A DNA stretch of 64,000 bases from Streptomyces sp. NA02950. Lineage in GTDB: Bacteria; Actinomycetota; Actinomycetes; Streptomycetales; Streptomycetaceae. The stretch is from NCBI RefSeq assembly GCF_013364155.1, contig NZ_CP054916.1:1735001-1799000 (forward strand). The letters are read 5' to 3'. Shown piece after piece: positions 45,410 through 57,895 of this stretch (positions are counted from its first letter, which is position 1; each line of letters begins with the position of its first letter). The notes below the pieces were generated by a model. That model saw only the letters and a list, made by a program, of their open reading frames with translations. It did no database searches and was not told where the DNA came from. The position numbers were made by a program, and so were the translations under genes.

Positions 45410-47330
45410 CTACGCGGCCGGGGTGGGCACGGTCCCCGCACCGTCCGGGGCCGGTGAGGTCCCGGTGCCCGGCCGCTCGAACTGGGTCCGGTACAGCTGC
45501 GCGTAGCGTCCTTCGGCGGCGAGCAGCTCGGGGTGCGTACCGCGCTCCACGACCCGTCCGTCCTCGACGACGAGGATGAGGTCCGCGGCCCGCACGGTGG
45601 ACAGCCGGTGGGCGATGACCACCGCGGTGCGCCCGTCCAGGGCCTCGGCGAGCGCCTCCTGCACGGCCGCCTCGGAGGTGGAGTCCAGATGTGCGGTGGC
45701 TTCGTCGAGGATCACCACCCGGGGGCGGGCCAGCAGCAGCCGGGCGATGGTCAGCCGCTGGCGCTCACCGCCGGAGAGCCGGTAGCCGCGCTCCCCGACG
45801 ACGGTGTCCAGACCGTCCGGCAGGGCCGCGATCAGCCCCTCGAGCCGGGCCCGGCGCAGCATCTCCCACAGCTCCTCGTCGGTGGCCTCGGGGCGGGCCA
45901 GCAGCAGATTGGCGCGGATGGTGTCGTGGAAGAGATGGCCGTCCTGGGTGACCATGCCGAGTGTGCCGCGCAGGGACGCGGCGGTGAGGTCGCGGACGTC
46001 CACGCCGGACAGCCGCACCGCGCCGCTGTCGGTGTCGTAGAGCCGGGGCAGCAGCTGGGCGATGGTCGACTTGCCCGCGCCCGAGGAGCCGACGAGCGCG
46101 ACCATCTGCCCCGGTTCGGCGCGGAAGGACACGTCGTGCAGCACCTGGACGCCGCCGCGGGTGTCGAGGGCGGCCACCTCCTCCAGGGAGGCGAGGGACA
46201 CCTTGTCGGCGGCCGGGTAGCCGAAGCCCACCTGGTCGAACTCGACGGAGACCGGACCGTCCGGGACCTCCCGGGCGTCGGGCTTCTCGCTGATGAGCGG
46301 CTGGAGGTCGAGCACCTCGAAGACCCGCTCGAAGCTGACGAGCGCGCTCATGACCTCCACCCGCGCCCCGGCCAGTGAGGTCAGCGGGGCGTAGAGCCGG
46401 GTGAGCAGCAGCGCGAGCGAGACGACCGCGCCGGGGTCCAGCCGGCCGTTCAGCGCGTAGTAGCCGCCGAGGCCGTAGACCAGGGCGAGGGCCAGGGCGG
46501 AGACCAGGGTCAGGGCGGTGACGAAGGAGACCTGGACCATCGCGGTGCGCACCCCGATGTCCCGCACCCGCCGGGCCCGCGCGGCGAACTCCTCGGACTC
46601 GTCGGCGGGCCGCCCGAAGAGCTTGATGAGCGTCGCGCCGGGCGCGGAGAACCGCTCGGTCATCTGGGTGCTCATCGCCGCGTTGTGGGCCGCCGCCTCG
46701 CGCCGCAGCCCGGCGAGCCTGCCGCCGACCCGCCGGGCGGGCAGCAGGAACAGCGGCAGGAGCAGCAGCGCCAGCAGGGTGACCTGCCAGGAGATGCCGA
46801 TCATGACCACCAGGGTGAGCAGCAGCGTCACCAGGTTGCTCACCACACCCGAGAGGGTGTCGCTGAACGCCCGCTGGGCGCCGATGACATCGTTGTTGAG
46901 CCGGCTGACCAGCGCACCGGTCCGGGTGCGGGTGAAGAAGGCCACCGGCATCCGCTGGACGTGGTCGAAGACCGCGGGTGCGCAGATCGAGGATCAGCCC
47001 CTCGCCGATCGTCGAGGACAGCCGGCGGGTCAGCAGTCCGAGAGCCGCCTCGGCCACCGCGATCACGGCGATGAGGGCGGCCAGTCCGAGGACGGTGCCC
47101 TGTCCCGAACGGTGGATGATCGCGTCCACCACCCGGCCCGCCAGCAGCGGCGTCGCCACCGCGAGCGCCGCCGTGACGGTGCTCAGCAGCAGGAACAGCA
47201 GCAGCGGACGGCGATGGGGCCGGGCGAACGTGCCGATGCGGCGCAGCGTCGCACGGGAGAAGGGACGTCGGTCATCGCTGGCGTTCGAGGCGTGGTGCAG
47301 GGAATGCCAGGCGGTGACTTCCATGTCCAT
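45410..47330 (-). pseudogene. ABC exporter (fused permease-ATPase), frameshifted
   Basis: The length 1921 is one base over a codon multiple. The first frame, from ATG 47330 behind GGAGGTG, gives the start of a six-helix exporter domain up to GEGLILDLRT. At 46976-46978 an extra G on the plus strand (C in the coding strand) shifts the frame. The other frame continues with AVFDHVQRMPVAFFTRTRTG through the Walker A GSSGAGKST, signature LSGGERQRL and Walker B VVILDEATAHLD to the stop at 45410. A corrected protein would have ~639 residues and look fully functional. A MerR-type promoter precedes it. It may be a real mutation or a homopolymer sequencing error. Confidence 0.85.
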
Positions 47331-47399
47331 CGCGCACCTCCGAGGTCTGGGGTGCCGCTCCCATGAGGCCGGCTGATCCGGACCGGCGGCACACCAGGG

Positions 47400-47430
47400 A
47401 CGCTAGAACCTCAAGTAAGGTTGAAGTCAA
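47400..47430 (-). promoter_or_regulatory. MerR-family-type promoter of the ABC exporter
   Basis: On the minus strand TTGACT (47425-47430) and TAGCGT (47400-47405) are separated by 19 bp, the overlong spacer that MerR-family activators compensate. The spacer contains the dyad AACCT-N6-AGGTT (47407-47422). The transcript would start about 60 bases before the ATG at 47330. No MerR gene is adjacent, so control must come from elsewhere. Confidence 0.7.
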
Positions 47431-47530
47431 TCGTCCCACGTGGCGAAGGCGCGTCGTCGCGCGACCGGGCTCCCCGTTCAGCTCGGCACGCCCCGGCGGC
47501 GCCCGGCGCGCCCGGCATGGACGCCGCGCC

Positions 47531-48466
47531 TTACGACGCTCCCAGCCGCTCCCCCTCGGCGATCCGCACCCCGCGCGCCCAGTCGGCCGCGGGCATCGGC
47601 TTCTTGCCCTGCGGACGGACCCAGGTCAGCTCCACCGCATGGCTCCCGGTGCCCACGTAGACCGCCCTCTTGGTCACCGCCATCGCGCCCGGCTCCAGGT
47701 CCGTACGGTCCGGCACCATCGCCGCGGACACCACCTTCAGCCGCTCACCGCGGAAGGTCGTCCACGCGCCGGGCGCCGGGGCGCACGCCCGCACCACCCG
47801 GTCCACCCGCAGCGCGGGCGCCGTCCAGTCGACCTCCGCGTCCTCGACATTGATCTTCGGGGCGATCGAGATGCCCTCGGCGGGCTGCGGTACGGCGCGC
47901 AGGGTGCCGTCCTCGATGCCGTCCATCGTCGCGGCGAGCAGCCCGGCCCCGGCGAACGCCAGCCGGGTCAGCAGATCGCCGCTGGTGTCGGCGGCCCGGA
48001 TGTCCTCGGTGACCACCCCGTACACCGGCCCGGAGTCCAGCCCCTCCTCGATCTGGAAGGTCGAGGCCCCGGTCACCTCGTCGCCCGCGAGCACCGCGTG
48101 CTGCACCGGCGCCGCACCGCGCCACGCGGGCAGCAGCGAGAAGTGCAGATTGACCCAGCCGTGCGCCGGGATCTCCAGCGCGGCCTTGGGCAGCAGCGCC
48201 CCGTACGCCACCACCGGGCAGCAGTCCGGCGCGATCTCGCTCAGCCGCGCCAGGAAGTCCGGGTCCCGCGGCTTGGCCGGCTTGAGCACCTCGATACCCG
48301 CCTCCTCCGCCCGCTCGGCGACCGGGCTGGCCACCAGTCGGCGGCCACGCCCGGCGGGTGCGTCGGGACGGGTCACCACGGCCACCACCTCGTGCCGGTC
48401 CGACGCGATCAGCGCGTCCAGGGCGGGCAGTGCGACCTCGGGGGTACCGGCGAAGACGAGCCTCAT
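47531..48466 (-). CDS. fmt: Methionyl-tRNA formyltransferase
   Basis: A protein of 311 residues; E. coli Fmt is 315. It formylates initiator Met-tRNA. The N-terminal catalytic domain begins [16 protein letters not shown] and has the key [15 protein letters not shown]; the C-terminal OB-like domain starts near residue 205. The ATG at 48466 fits the family N-terminus, although the GAGAGG site is 14 bases away; a GTG at 48487 would add seven residues. Confidence 0.96.
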   Translation of the reverse strand: MRLVFAGTPEVALPALDALIASDRHEVVAVVTRPDAPAGRGRRLVASPVAERAEEAGIEVLKPAKPRDPDFLARLSEIAPDCCPVVAYGALLPKAALEIPAHGWVNLHFSLLPAWRGAAPVQHAVLAGDEVTGASTFQIEEGLDSGPVYGVVTEDIRAADTSGDLLTRLAFAGAGLLAATMDGIEDGTLRAVPQPAEGISIAPKINVEDAEVDWTAPALRVDRVVRACAPAPGAWTTFRGERLKVVSAAMVPDRTDLEPGAMAVTKRAVYVGTGSHAVELTWVRPQGKKPMPAADWARGVRIAEGERLGAS

Positions 48467-48606
48467 GGGTGGCGAACTACCTCTCACACACAGCGGAAAC
48501 GGCGTCTCAGTCTATGGTCCGCCGTCCCAGGGGGCGTACGGTCCGACTCCCGCACGCCCCGGACCGTGACCGACGGGCGGGTGCCGCGTTGGTCAAGAGA
48601 GATTGA

Positions 48607-49275
<669 letters not shown>

Positions 49276-49385
49276 CCCGGACCGACCGGACCGACCGGCC
49301 GCATCGGCCTGCTCCATCGGCTCGCCGCCCCCAAGGTCCGCTCTCCCCGCGGATCGCCGACGACCGCGGACCACGGAACGGACCC

Positions 49386-51557
49386 TCAGCCGATCTCGAG
49401 CGGATCCACCCGGACCGCCGGATCCTTCTCACCCCGGGCCAGGCGGCGCGCCTTCGCCTCCTTGAGGGCCGCGGCCAGCGCGCTGCCCTGGCCGGGGCGG
49501 ACGCGGACCAGCGCACGCTCCCACCGCTCGCCCGGCGGTGGATCGCCGGGGCGGCGGGGACGGCCGGGCTCGGTGACCGGCAGCGGTACCGGACCGAGGG
49601 TTTCCGCACCCTCCGGCAGCGACGCCGACGCGATCAGCTCGGCCACCGCCTCCGCGGGACCGGACACCGCCGCCATCCGGGAGACCGGCGGAAAGCCCAG
49701 CTGGGCCCGCTCGGCCAGCTCCCGGGCCGCGTAACCGGCGGGATCCCAGCGCACCAGCGCCTGGACCGGGCGCAGAGTGGGCTCGGCGATCACCACCACC
49801 GTGCCTCCGCCGTCCGCACCGCCGCCCTCGCCATGGCCGCGGACCAGGGCCGCCGCCTCCAGCCAGTGGCGCAGCGCGTCCTCACCCGCCCGTAGATCGG
49901 GGCGGCCCAGCAGGGCCCAGCCGTCCAGCAGCAGCGCCGCCGCATAGCCCCCCTCGGCCACCGGCTCGGCACCCGGGGTGCTGACCACCAGCGCCGGGCG
50001 GTCGGGCACCGTGGTCAGCACATGGTCCCGGCCGGAGGTACGGACCGGGACGGCCGGGAAGGCCCGGCCCAGCTCCTCGGCGGTGCGCCGGGCACCGACC
50101 ACACTCGCCCGCAGCCGCGCTCCTCCGCAGGCCGCGCAGTGCCAGCCGGTCTCGGGCCGTCCGCACCAGCCGCACACCAAACGGTCCGCGTCCCGCGCCT
50201 CCAGCGGGCCCGAGCAGTGGGCGCAGCGCGCGGGCTCCCGGCAGCGCTCGCAGGCCAGCCGGGGTACGTAGCCCCGGCGCGGCACCTGCACCAGCACCGG
50301 ACCACGGGTCAGCGCCTCGCGCACGGTCTGCCAGGCGAGCGTGGGCAGCCGGGCGGCGCGGGCCTCGGCGTCCCGGGCCACCTCGCCCTCGTCGACCGTA
50401 CGGATCAGCGGCGCCGCGGCGCGGACCTGGTCGCGGTCGGCCTCCAGGGGCCGCGCCCAGCCGTTCTCCACCAGCTGGGCGGCCTCCACGGTGCGGCCGA
50501 GGTCCCCCAGCAGAAAGCCGGTCTTCTCCTGGACCGCGCGCAGCAGCAGCACATCGCGGGCGTGCGGGCGCGGCAGATGGTCATCGCTGTGGCTCTGGTT
50601 CCCGTCGTCCCAGATCCCCACCAGGCCGAGGTCGCGGACGGGTGCGAACATCGCCGCCCGGGTGCCCACCACGGCCCGGACGGCGCCCCTGCTGACCGCC
50701 AGCCACCGGCGGTAGCGCTCCTCGGGCCCGAGCTCGGCGGTGAGCAGCACATGCCGCCCCGGGCCATCGAGCACGTGGCTGAGCGCCCCGTCCACCCGGG
50801 CGGCCGTCTTCCCGTCCGGCACCACGATCAGGGCGCCGCGGCCGGAGGCGAGGGTGGCGGCCACGGCGGAGGCCCATTCGCCGGGCCAGTGCGGTCCGGG
50901 CAGCGCGGTCCATACGGCGCGCGGCCGGTCGCCGCGCGCGAGCGCCTCCAGGAACCCGGGCCCGGCCGGGTAGCGCGCCCAGCTGCCGGGCGCGGGCGGC
51001 GGAGGCGGCGGCAGCGGCGGCGGGGACGGCTCGCTCTCGGCGCGCGCGCTGCGCCGGGGCAGGGCGAGCTGGAGCACATCGGCGAGCGATCCGGCGTAGC
51101 GGTCGGCGACCGACCGGCACAGCGCCAGCAGTCCGGGGCTCAGCACCGGCTCAGGGGAGACCACCTGGGCCACGGCGGCCAGCGGGCCGCGGTAGTCGGA
51201 CTCGGCGACCCGCTCGATGATGTAGCCGTCGAGCAGTCCGCCGCCCTCCCGGCGGCCTTCGCGCACCTTGCCCGTACCGGCTCCGAACCGCACCCGCACC
51301 CGCACCCCGGGCCGGGCCTCGGCGTCCATCTCGGCCGGAATCGCGTAGTCCCACAGCTTGTCGAGGTGCACCGGCCCCTTGTCGACGAGGACCTTGGCCA
51401 CCGGCAGCTCCCCGGCCAGCGCCGCCCCCCGCCAGGTGCGCGGCTTGGCGCGCGGCACCTTGGCCTTGCGCACGGTCTCCCGGATGAGCGCGAGCTGCTC
51501 CCCGCCGGGCGGCTGCGCCTCGGCGTCCCGCTTCGACCGCTCGTTCTCGCTGCTCAC
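49386..51557 (-). CDS. priA: PriA-like primosomal protein, helicase motifs degenerate
   Basis: A protein of 723 residues. The DNA-binding N-terminus (VDKGPVHLDKLWDYAIP) and the zinc-binding Cys cluster (CERCREPARCAHC, then CGWCGRP and CAACG) are intact. The ATPase motifs are not: where GxTGSGKT is expected the protein has ALPGPHWPGEW, and the DEEH box reads WDDGNQSH. Actinobacterial PriA proteins share this loss, so it probably acts as a structural loader at restarted forks and not as a helicase. The GTG at 51557 lacks a good ribosome-binding site. Its stop converges with the HTH gene. Confidence 0.93.
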   Translation of the reverse strand: MSSENERSKRDAEAQPPGGEQLALIRETVRKAKVPRAKPRTWRGAALAGELPVAKVLVDKGPVHLDKLWDYAIPAEMDAEARPGVRVRVRFGAGTGKVREGRREGGGLLDGYIIERVAESDYRGPLAAVAQVVSPEPVLSPGLLALCRSVADRYAGSLADVLQLALPRRSARAESEPSPPPLPPPPPPAPGSWARYPAGPGFLEALARGDRPRAVWTALPGPHWPGEWASAVAATLASGRGALIVVPDGKTAARVDGALSHVLDGPGRHVLLTAELGPEERYRRWLAVSRGAVRAVVGTRAAMFAPVRDLGLVGIWDDGNQSHSDDHLPRPHARDVLLLRAVQEKTGFLLGDLGRTVEAAQLVENGWARPLEADRDQVRAAAPLIRTVDEGEVARDAEARAARLPTLAWQTVREALTRGPVLVQVPRRGYVPRLACERCREPARCAHCSGPLEARDADRLVCGWCGRPETGWHCAACGGARLRASVVGARRTAEELGRAFPAVPVRTSGRDHVLTTVPDRPALVVSTPGAEPVAEGGYAAALLLDGWALLGRPDLRAGEDALRHWLEAAALVRGHGEGGGADGGGTVVVIAEPTLRPVQALVRWDPAGYAARELAERAQLGFPPVSRMAAVSGPAEAVAELIASASLPEGAETLGPVPLPVTEPGRPRRPGDPPPGERWERALVRVRPGQGSALAAALKEAKARRLARGEKDPAVRVDPLEIG

Positions 51558-51632
51558 AGCTCAAGTCTTAGCAGACGGCGCGGACACGGAGTTTTTCCCG
51601 GGCCGCGGTCCCGCCGCGGATCGGGGCCGGAC

Positions 51633-51677
51633 GTCCGAAGGCCCGGTCACCCCTGCCGGGGTGCCGGGCCTTCGGAC
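51633..51677 (-). terminator. metK terminator
   Basis: A 14-bp outer stem, GTCCGAAGGCCCGG (51633-51646) with its complement (51664-51677), and an inner CACCCC/GGGGTG stem with a TGCC loop, 13 bases after the metK stop and before priA. It should separate the two genes. Confidence 0.85.
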
Positions 51678-51690
51678 GGATCGAGCGGGC

Positions 51691-52914
51691 TCACACCCCC
51701 GCGGCGGCGCGGAGCGCGTCCACGCGGTCGGTGCGCTCCCAGGTGAAGTCCGACAGCTCACGGCCGAAGTGGCCGTAGGCAGCGGTCTGGGCGTAGATCG
51801 GGCGCAGCAGGTCGAGATCGCGGATGATCGCGGCCGGGCGCAGGTCGAAGACCTCGGAGATGGCCTTCTCGATCTTCTCGTGGTCGATGGTGGCGGTGCC
51901 GAAGGTCTCGACGAAGAGACCGACCGGCTCGGCCTTGCCGATGGCGTACGCGACCTGGACCTCGCAGCGCTGGGCGAGCCCGGCGGCGACCACGTTCTTG
52001 GCGACCCAGCGCATCGCGTAGGCGGCGGAGCGGTCGACCTTGGACGGGTCCTTGCCGGAGAAGGCGCCGCCACCGTGGCGGGACATCCCGCCGTAGGTGT
52101 CGATGATGATCTTGCGACCGGTGAGACCGGCGTCACCCATCGGACCGCCGATCTCGAAGCGGCCGGTCGGGTTGACCAGCAGGCGGTAGCCCTCGGTGTC
52201 CAGCTTGATGCCGTCCTCGACGAGCTCGTTCAGCACGTGCTCGACGACGAATTCACGGATGTCGGGGGCGAGCAGCGAGTCCAGGTCGATGTCGGAGGCG
52301 TGCTGCGAGGAGACGACGACGGTGTCCAGCCGGACCGCCTTGTTGCCGTCGTACTCGACGGTGACCTGGGTCTTGCCGTCCGGGCGCAGGTAGGGGATGG
52401 TCCCGTTCTTGCGGACGTCGGACAGCCGGCGGGAGAGCCGGTGCGCCAGGTTGATCGGCAGCGGCATCAGCTCGGGGGTCTCGTCGCATGCGTAGCCGAA
52501 CATCAGGCCCTGGTCACCGGCGCCCTGCTGGTCCAGCTCGTCCTCTTCTTCACCTGCGGCGGCACCCTCGACCCGGAGCTCATAGGCCGAGTCGACGCCC
52601 TGGGCGATGTCCGGGGACTGCGAGCCGATCGACACCGAGACACCGCAGGAGGCGCCGTCGAAGCCCTTCTTCGACGAGTCGTAACCGATCTCGAGGATCT
52701 TGTTGCGGACGAGCGTCGCGATCGGGGCGTACGCCTTGGTCGTCACTTCGCCGGCCACATGCACCAGGCCGGTGGTGATCAGAGTCTCGACGGCGACCCG
52801 GGAGGTCGGGTCCTCCTTGAGGAGGGCGTCGAGGATGGTGTCGCTGATCTGGTCTGCGATCTTGTCAGGGTGACCCTCGGTCACGGATTCCGAGGTGAAC
52901 AGGCGGCGGGACAC
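51691..52914 (-). CDS. metK: S-adenosylmethionine synthetase
   Basis: A protein of 407 residues that makes SAM from ATP and methionine. The N-terminus [20 protein letters not shown] has the catalytic His/Asp, and [19 protein letters not shown] is the C-terminal phosphate loop. Relative to E. coli the insert around [16 protein letters not shown] is the usual actinobacterial extension. The GTG at 52914 has GGGAG upstream; a longer in-frame version from 53118 is not supported. I see no SAM riboswitch in the 240 bp before it. Confidence 0.97.
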   Translation of the reverse strand: MSRRLFTSESVTEGHPDKIADQISDTILDALLKEDPTSRVAVETLITTGLVHVAGEVTTKAYAPIATLVRNKILEIGYDSSKKGFDGASCGVSVSIGSQSPDIAQGVDSAYELRVEGAAAGEEEDELDQQGAGDQGLMFGYACDETPELMPLPINLAHRLSRRLSDVRKNGTIPYLRPDGKTQVTVEYDGNKAVRLDTVVVSSQHASDIDLDSLLAPDIREFVVEHVLNELVEDGIKLDTEGYRLLVNPTGRFEIGGPMGDAGLTGRKIIIDTYGGMSRHGGGAFSGKDPSKVDRSAAYAMRWVAKNVVAAGLAQRCEVQVAYAIGKAEPVGLFVETFGTATIDHEKIEKAISEVFDLRPAAIIRDLDLLRPIYAQTAAYGHFGRELSDFTWERTDRVDALRAAAGV

Positions 52915-53156
52915 ATCGCTCCCTGGGGTTGCAGCGGCTGCTGGCTGATCATGGGCGGGACCGCTCGGGGGCTGCGCCCGGTGCGGTTCCTCGGCCAGTT
53001 TATCCGGCACGCGGGCCGGTCGAGCATCCCCGTCCCACAGAACGGGCAGGCCGTGACCTGGAACATACCTCGCCGAGGGCGGAAAAACAGCCAGGGCAGC
53101 TTTACAGGAAGGTGTCATGGCCCGATCGGGCGCCTGCCACCCCCGGGCCGGGCCGG

Positions 53157-54374
53157 TCAGCCCAGCCTGGCGGCCACAAGGTCCCAGACGGTGTCGGCCA
53201 GTGCGTCCTTGGGGCCGTACGGAACGGGGGTCTCGGTGCCGTCGGCCGCGAGCACAACGGCCTCATTGGCCTCGGAGCCGAACGTCTTGTGCTCCCCCAC
53301 CTCGTTCACCACGAGCAGATCGCAGCCCTTGCGGGCCAGCTTGGCGCGGCCGTTGGCCAGCACGTCGTCGGTCTCGGCGGCGAAGCCCACGACGATCTGG
53401 CCGGGGCGGGGGCGGTCCGCGGAGATCTCCGCGAGAATGTCCGGATTTCGCACCAGGGCGAGCGGCTCGGGCTCGGCGCCCTCCCGCTTCTTGATCTTGC
53501 CCTGGGCGTAGTGGGCGGGCCGGAAGTCGGCGACGGCGGCGGCCATCACCACGGCGTCGGCGTCCGCGGCGGCCTTCAGAACCGCCTCCCGCAGCTGGGC
53601 GGCGGTGCCCGCGCGCACCACATCGGCACCGGCGGGGTCCGGCAATGCGCTGTTGGCCGACACCAGGGTCACCCGGGCGCCCCGGGCGACGGCCGCACGG
53701 GCGAGGGCGTAGCCCTGGCGCCCGGTGGAGCGATTGCCGAGGAACCGCACCGGGTCCAGCGGCTCGCGGGTGCCGCCCGCGGTGATCACCACATGGTGTC
53801 CCGCGAGATCCTGCTCACCCGCGCGCTCACCGCGGGCCAGCACCCGGCGGCAGACCTCGAAGATCTGCTCGGGGTCGGGCAGCCGCCCCTTGCCGGTGTC
53901 CACACCGGTCAGCCGGCCGACGGCGGGTTCGATGACCAGGGCGCCCCGGCGGCGCAGGGTGGCCACGTTCTCCCGGGTGGCGGGGTGCTCCCACATCTCG
54001 GTGTGCATGGCGGGGGCGAAGACGACCGGACATCGCGCGGTGAGCAGCGTGTTGGTCAGCAGGTCGTCGGCGAGGCCGTGGGCGGCCTTGGCGAGCAGGT
54101 CGGCGGTGGCGGGGGCGACCACGACGAGGTCGGCGGACTGGCCGATGCGTACGTGCGGGACGTCGTGGACGGACTCCCACACCTCGGTCTTCGCGGGCCG
54201 GCCGGACAGTGCCGACCAGGTGGCCTCGCCGACGAAGTGCAGCGCCGAGGCGGTCGGCACGACGCGTACCTCGTGCCCGGACTCGGTGAGGCGCCGCAGC
54301 AGCTCACAGGCCTTGTACGCGGCGATCCCGCCGCTGACGCCCAGCACGACCCTGGGCCCGTCCGCCGTGGTCAT
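53157..54374 (-). CDS. coaBC: Bifunctional phosphopantothenoylcysteine decarboxylase/synthetase
   Basis: A protein of 405 residues of coenzyme A synthesis. The N-terminal flavin-dependent CoaC domain has [17 protein letters not shown], the catalytic His in [11 protein letters not shown] and [17 protein letters not shown]; the C-terminal CoaB domain has [18 protein letters not shown] and AAAVADFRP. The ATG at 54374 has GAGAGG six bases upstream. It follows rpoZ on the same strand with a hairpin between them. Confidence 0.96.
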   Translation of the reverse strand: MTTADGPRVVLGVSGGIAAYKACELLRRLTESGHEVRVVPTASALHFVGEATWSALSGRPAKTEVWESVHDVPHVRIGQSADLVVVAPATADLLAKAAHGLADDLLTNTLLTARCPVVFAPAMHTEMWEHPATRENVATLRRRGALVIEPAVGRLTGVDTGKGRLPDPEQIFEVCRRVLARGERAGEQDLAGHHVVITAGGTREPLDPVRFLGNRSTGRQGYALARAAVARGARVTLVSANSALPDPAGADVVRAGTAAQLREAVLKAAADADAVVMAAAVADFRPAHYAQGKIKKREGAEPEPLALVRNPDILAEISADRPRPGQIVVGFAAETDDVLANGRAKLARKGCDLLVVNEVGEHKTFGSEANEAVVLAADGTETPVPYGPKDALADTVWDLVAARLG

Positions 54375-54428
54375 CGCTCGCCTCTCCCCGCCGTGTACGC
54401 CGTCGTACCCACCCATGACACACCACGA

Positions 54429-54479
54429 GCCCGGCGCTGGAGGCCCTTCAGCCGCCGCTGGAGGCGCCCCGTGCCGGGC
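54429..54479 (-). terminator. Possible terminator after rpoZ
   Basis: GCCCGGC (54429-54435) and GCCGGGC (54473-54479) can pair around a GC-rich interior that also holds two copies of GCTGGAGGC. It begins 20 bases after the rpoZ stop. The stem is short, so termination may be partial and coaBC could still receive read-through. Confidence 0.4.
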
Positions 54480-54499
54480 CGGTGATGAGCGATCTGAAA

Positions 54500-54772
54500 C
54501 TACTGCGCCGGGCCCTCGATGGCCTCGGAGGTCAGCAGTCCCGCGTTGATCTCGCGGAGCGCGATCGAGAGCGGCTTCTCGTGGACGTGGGTGTCCACCA
54601 GGGGGCCGACGTACTCGAGCAGGCCCTCGCCGAGCTGGGAGTAGTACGCGTTGATCTGACGCGCACGCTTGGCCGCGTAGATCACGAGGCTGTACTTCGA
54701 GTCAGTGGCCTCGAGCAGCTCGTCGATCGGCGGGTTGATGATGCCCTCGGGCGTGGTGATGGAAGAGGACAC
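54500..54772 (-). CDS. rpoZ: RNA polymerase omega subunit
   Basis: A protein of 90 residues with the omega signature [20 protein letters not shown] and [10 protein letters not shown]. It helps assemble and stabilise core RNA polymerase. A GGAAGG site precedes the GTG at 54772. It is 29 bp downstream of gmk, the common gmk-rpoZ order. Confidence 0.96.
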   Translation of the reverse strand: MSSSITTPEGIINPPIDELLEATDSKYSLVIYAAKRARQINAYYSQLGEGLLEYVGPLVDTHVHEKPLSIALREINAGLLTSEAIEGPAQ

Positions 54773-54801
54773 GCTCTACCTTCCGAAAAGGGGAAAAGGA
54801 T

Positions 54802-55368
54802 CTATAGAACCTTCATCAAGGCTAGCAGCTCGCGCGACACGTCCTCGACGGAGGTGTTGACCAGGGTGCGGTCGAACTCGGACTCCGCGGCCAGCTCGGT
54901 CCTGGCGGCCGCCAGCCGCCGCTCGATGACTTCCGGCGCCTCGGTGCCCCGGCCGGTGAGCCGGCGCACCAGCTCCTCCCAGCTGGGCGGGGCGAGGAAG
55001 ACGAGCTGCGCCTCGGACATGGACTCACGGACCTGCCGGGCGCCCTGGAGGTCGATCTCCAGCAGCACCGGCTCGCCCGCTTCGAGGCGGTCGAGAACGG
55101 CCTGCCGTGGGGTGCCGTAGCGGTTGCCCGCGAACTCGGCCCACTCCAGCAGCTCACCGTTGGCGATGAGCTTGTCGAACTCCCCGTCGTCCACGAAGAG
55201 GTACTGGACGCCGTGCTGCTCGCCGGGGCGGGGCTTGCGGGTCGTGGCGGAGACCGAGAGCCAGACCTCGGGGTGTTCCTTGCGCATATGGGCGACGACC
55301 GTGCTCTTGCCGACCCCGGAGGGGCCGGAGAGCACGGTCAGTCGCGGACGTGCGGAGTGTGCTGCCAT
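54802..55368 (-). CDS. gmk: Guanylate kinase
   Basis: A protein of 188 residues with the P-loop [16 protein letters not shown], the GMP-binding [19 protein letters not shown] and the lid region [14 protein letters not shown]. It phosphorylates GMP to GDP. It lies 38 bp after mihF and before rpoZ in one run. Confidence 0.97.
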   Translation of the reverse strand: MAAHSARPRLTVLSGPSGVGKSTVVAHMRKEHPEVWLSVSATTRKPRPGEQHGVQYLFVDDGEFDKLIANGELLEWAEFAGNRYGTPRQAVLDRLEAGEPVLLEIDLQGARQVRESMSEAQLVFLAPPSWEELVRRLTGRGTEAPEVIERRLAAARTELAAESEFDRTLVNTSVEDVSRELLALMKVL

Positions 55369-55406
55369 GCAGCGATTATCCAGGTTCCCGGGGGTGCCTG
55401 GAAACG

Positions 55407-55730
55407 TCAGCCGGCGGCGCCGCCGAACTCACGCTCGAGCGATGCGATCTGGTTGGAGCCGAGACCACGCACACGGCGGCTCTCGGAGATGCCGAGGCGC
55501 TCCATGATCTGCTTGGCGCGGACCTTGCCGACGCCGGGCAGGGACTCCAGGAGAGCCGAGACCTTCATCTTGCCGATGACATCGTTCTCCTGGCCCTGCT
55601 TGATGACCTCGTGCAGGGAGGCACCGGAATGCTTGAGCCGATTCTTGACCTCGGCGCGCTCCCGGCGAGCCGCGGCGGCCTTTTCGAGCGCGGCTGCGCG
55701 CTGTTCAGGGGTAAGGGGCGGAAGAGCCAC
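55407..55730 (-). CDS. mihF: Actinobacterial integration host factor
   Basis: A protein of 107 residues, the sIHF/mIHF nucleoid protein. Features: a basic helical N-terminus ([15 protein letters not shown]) and the helix-two-turn-helix DNA-binding part [20 protein letters not shown]. In Streptomyces sIHF influences DNA topology, development and antibiotic production. The GTG at 55730 lies about 50 bp after a clear promoter. Confidence 0.96.
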   Translation of the reverse strand: MALPPLTPEQRAAALEKAAAARRERAEVKNRLKHSGASLHEVIKQGQENDVIGKMKVSALLESLPGVGKVRAKQIMERLGISESRRVRGLGSNQIASLEREFGGAAG

Positions 55731-55777
55731 GCCTTCGTCACCTCGGATGTCGAACTGTCGGATATGGACCGGTGAGG

Positions 55778-55806
55778 AACCTAGTCGGCCCTCACCTGGG
55801 GAGCAA
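55778..55806 (-). promoter_or_regulatory. mihF promoter
   Basis: On the minus strand TTGCTC (55801-55806), a 17-bp spacer and TAGGTT (55778-55783) match the housekeeping consensus at good spacing. The expected transcript start is about 40 bases before the mihF GTG. Confidence 0.65.
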
Positions 55807-55934
55807 CGCGCAACGCGCTTGCACGTTCGCTCTCGTCGGAGACTAGCGGCCCATCCCGCTCCAGTCAGCGAGAACAGACGAAAAGTCCTGGTCAGACTCG
55901 CTCGACCGGTACATTTCTGGACAAAATAGCCCGG

Positions 55935-56785
55935 TTATTCGGCCACAGCACGCACCTCATCGGCCATTCGGGCCGCCGCCTCGACCAGCGAAGCCGTGTC
56001 CGGACCGTACCGCAGCACCCCCCGGCTGACGCTGGGGAGGACGTCGCGGACCGCCGCGCCGAAGACCCCGGGGAGGTCGGCCGGGGTCGCCCCCTGGGCA
56101 CCGATACCGGGGGCGAGCAGCGGTCCGCCGATCGACAGCTCGGCGCCCGCCCGGGATGCCGCGGTGCCGAGGGTGGCGCCGACGACCGCGCCGAAGGAGC
56201 CGAGCCGCCCCTGGGCCGCCTCCCCGGCGTTCTCGGCCTTCAGGGACGCCAGCACCGAGGCGGCGACGGAGGTGCCGTCCGCCCCTACCGCGTGCTGCAC
56301 CTCGGCGCCCTCCGGGTTGGAGGTCAGCGCCAGCACGAACACCCCCGCCCCGCTCGCGCGCGCCGCGTCCAGCGCCGGGCGCAGCGAGCCGAAGCCGAGG
56401 TAGGGGCTGACGGTGACCGCGTCGGAGAACAGCGGGCTGCCGGGGTCCAGATAGGCCGCGGCGTACGCGCCCATGGTGGAGCCGATGTCACCGCGCTTGG
56501 CGTCCATGAGGACCAGCGCCCCGGCTGCGCGGGCGTCGGCCACGGCCCGCTCCAGGACGGCGATGCCGCGCGACCCGAAGCGCTCGAAGAAGGCCGACTG
56601 CGGCTTGAGGACGGCGACCCGCTCGGCGAGGGCGTCCACGACGGTGCGGGTGAACCGCTCCAGGCCCGCCACATCGTCCCCCAGCCCCCATTCGGCGAGC
56701 AGCGAGGCATGCGGGTCGATCCCGACGCACAGCGGGCCACGGGTGTCCATGGCGGCCCGCAGCCGGGTGCCGAAGGGGGCGGTGG

Positions 56786-56789
<4 letters not shown>
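55935..56789 (-). CDS. pyrF: Orotidine 5'-phosphate decarboxylase, type 2
   Basis: A protein of 284 residues with the catalytic DAKRGDIGSTMGAYA motif and the N-terminal CVGIDPHASLLAEWG. It carries out the last step of UMP synthesis. Its ATG overlaps the pyrD stop by four bases, giving translational coupling. No hairpin is obvious in the 200 bp downstream before mihF's promoter region. Confidence 0.96.

Positions 56790-57895
<1,106 letters not shown>

Noticed and set aside
49335..49372. Terminator between the HTH gene and priA
   Set aside because: GGTCCGC and GCGGACC can pair, but the loop is 24 bases and the stem only seven; not strong enough to call.
52915..53156. SAM riboswitch before metK
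   Set aside because: No conserved SAM-I, SAM-II or SAM-IV core could be found in the leader.
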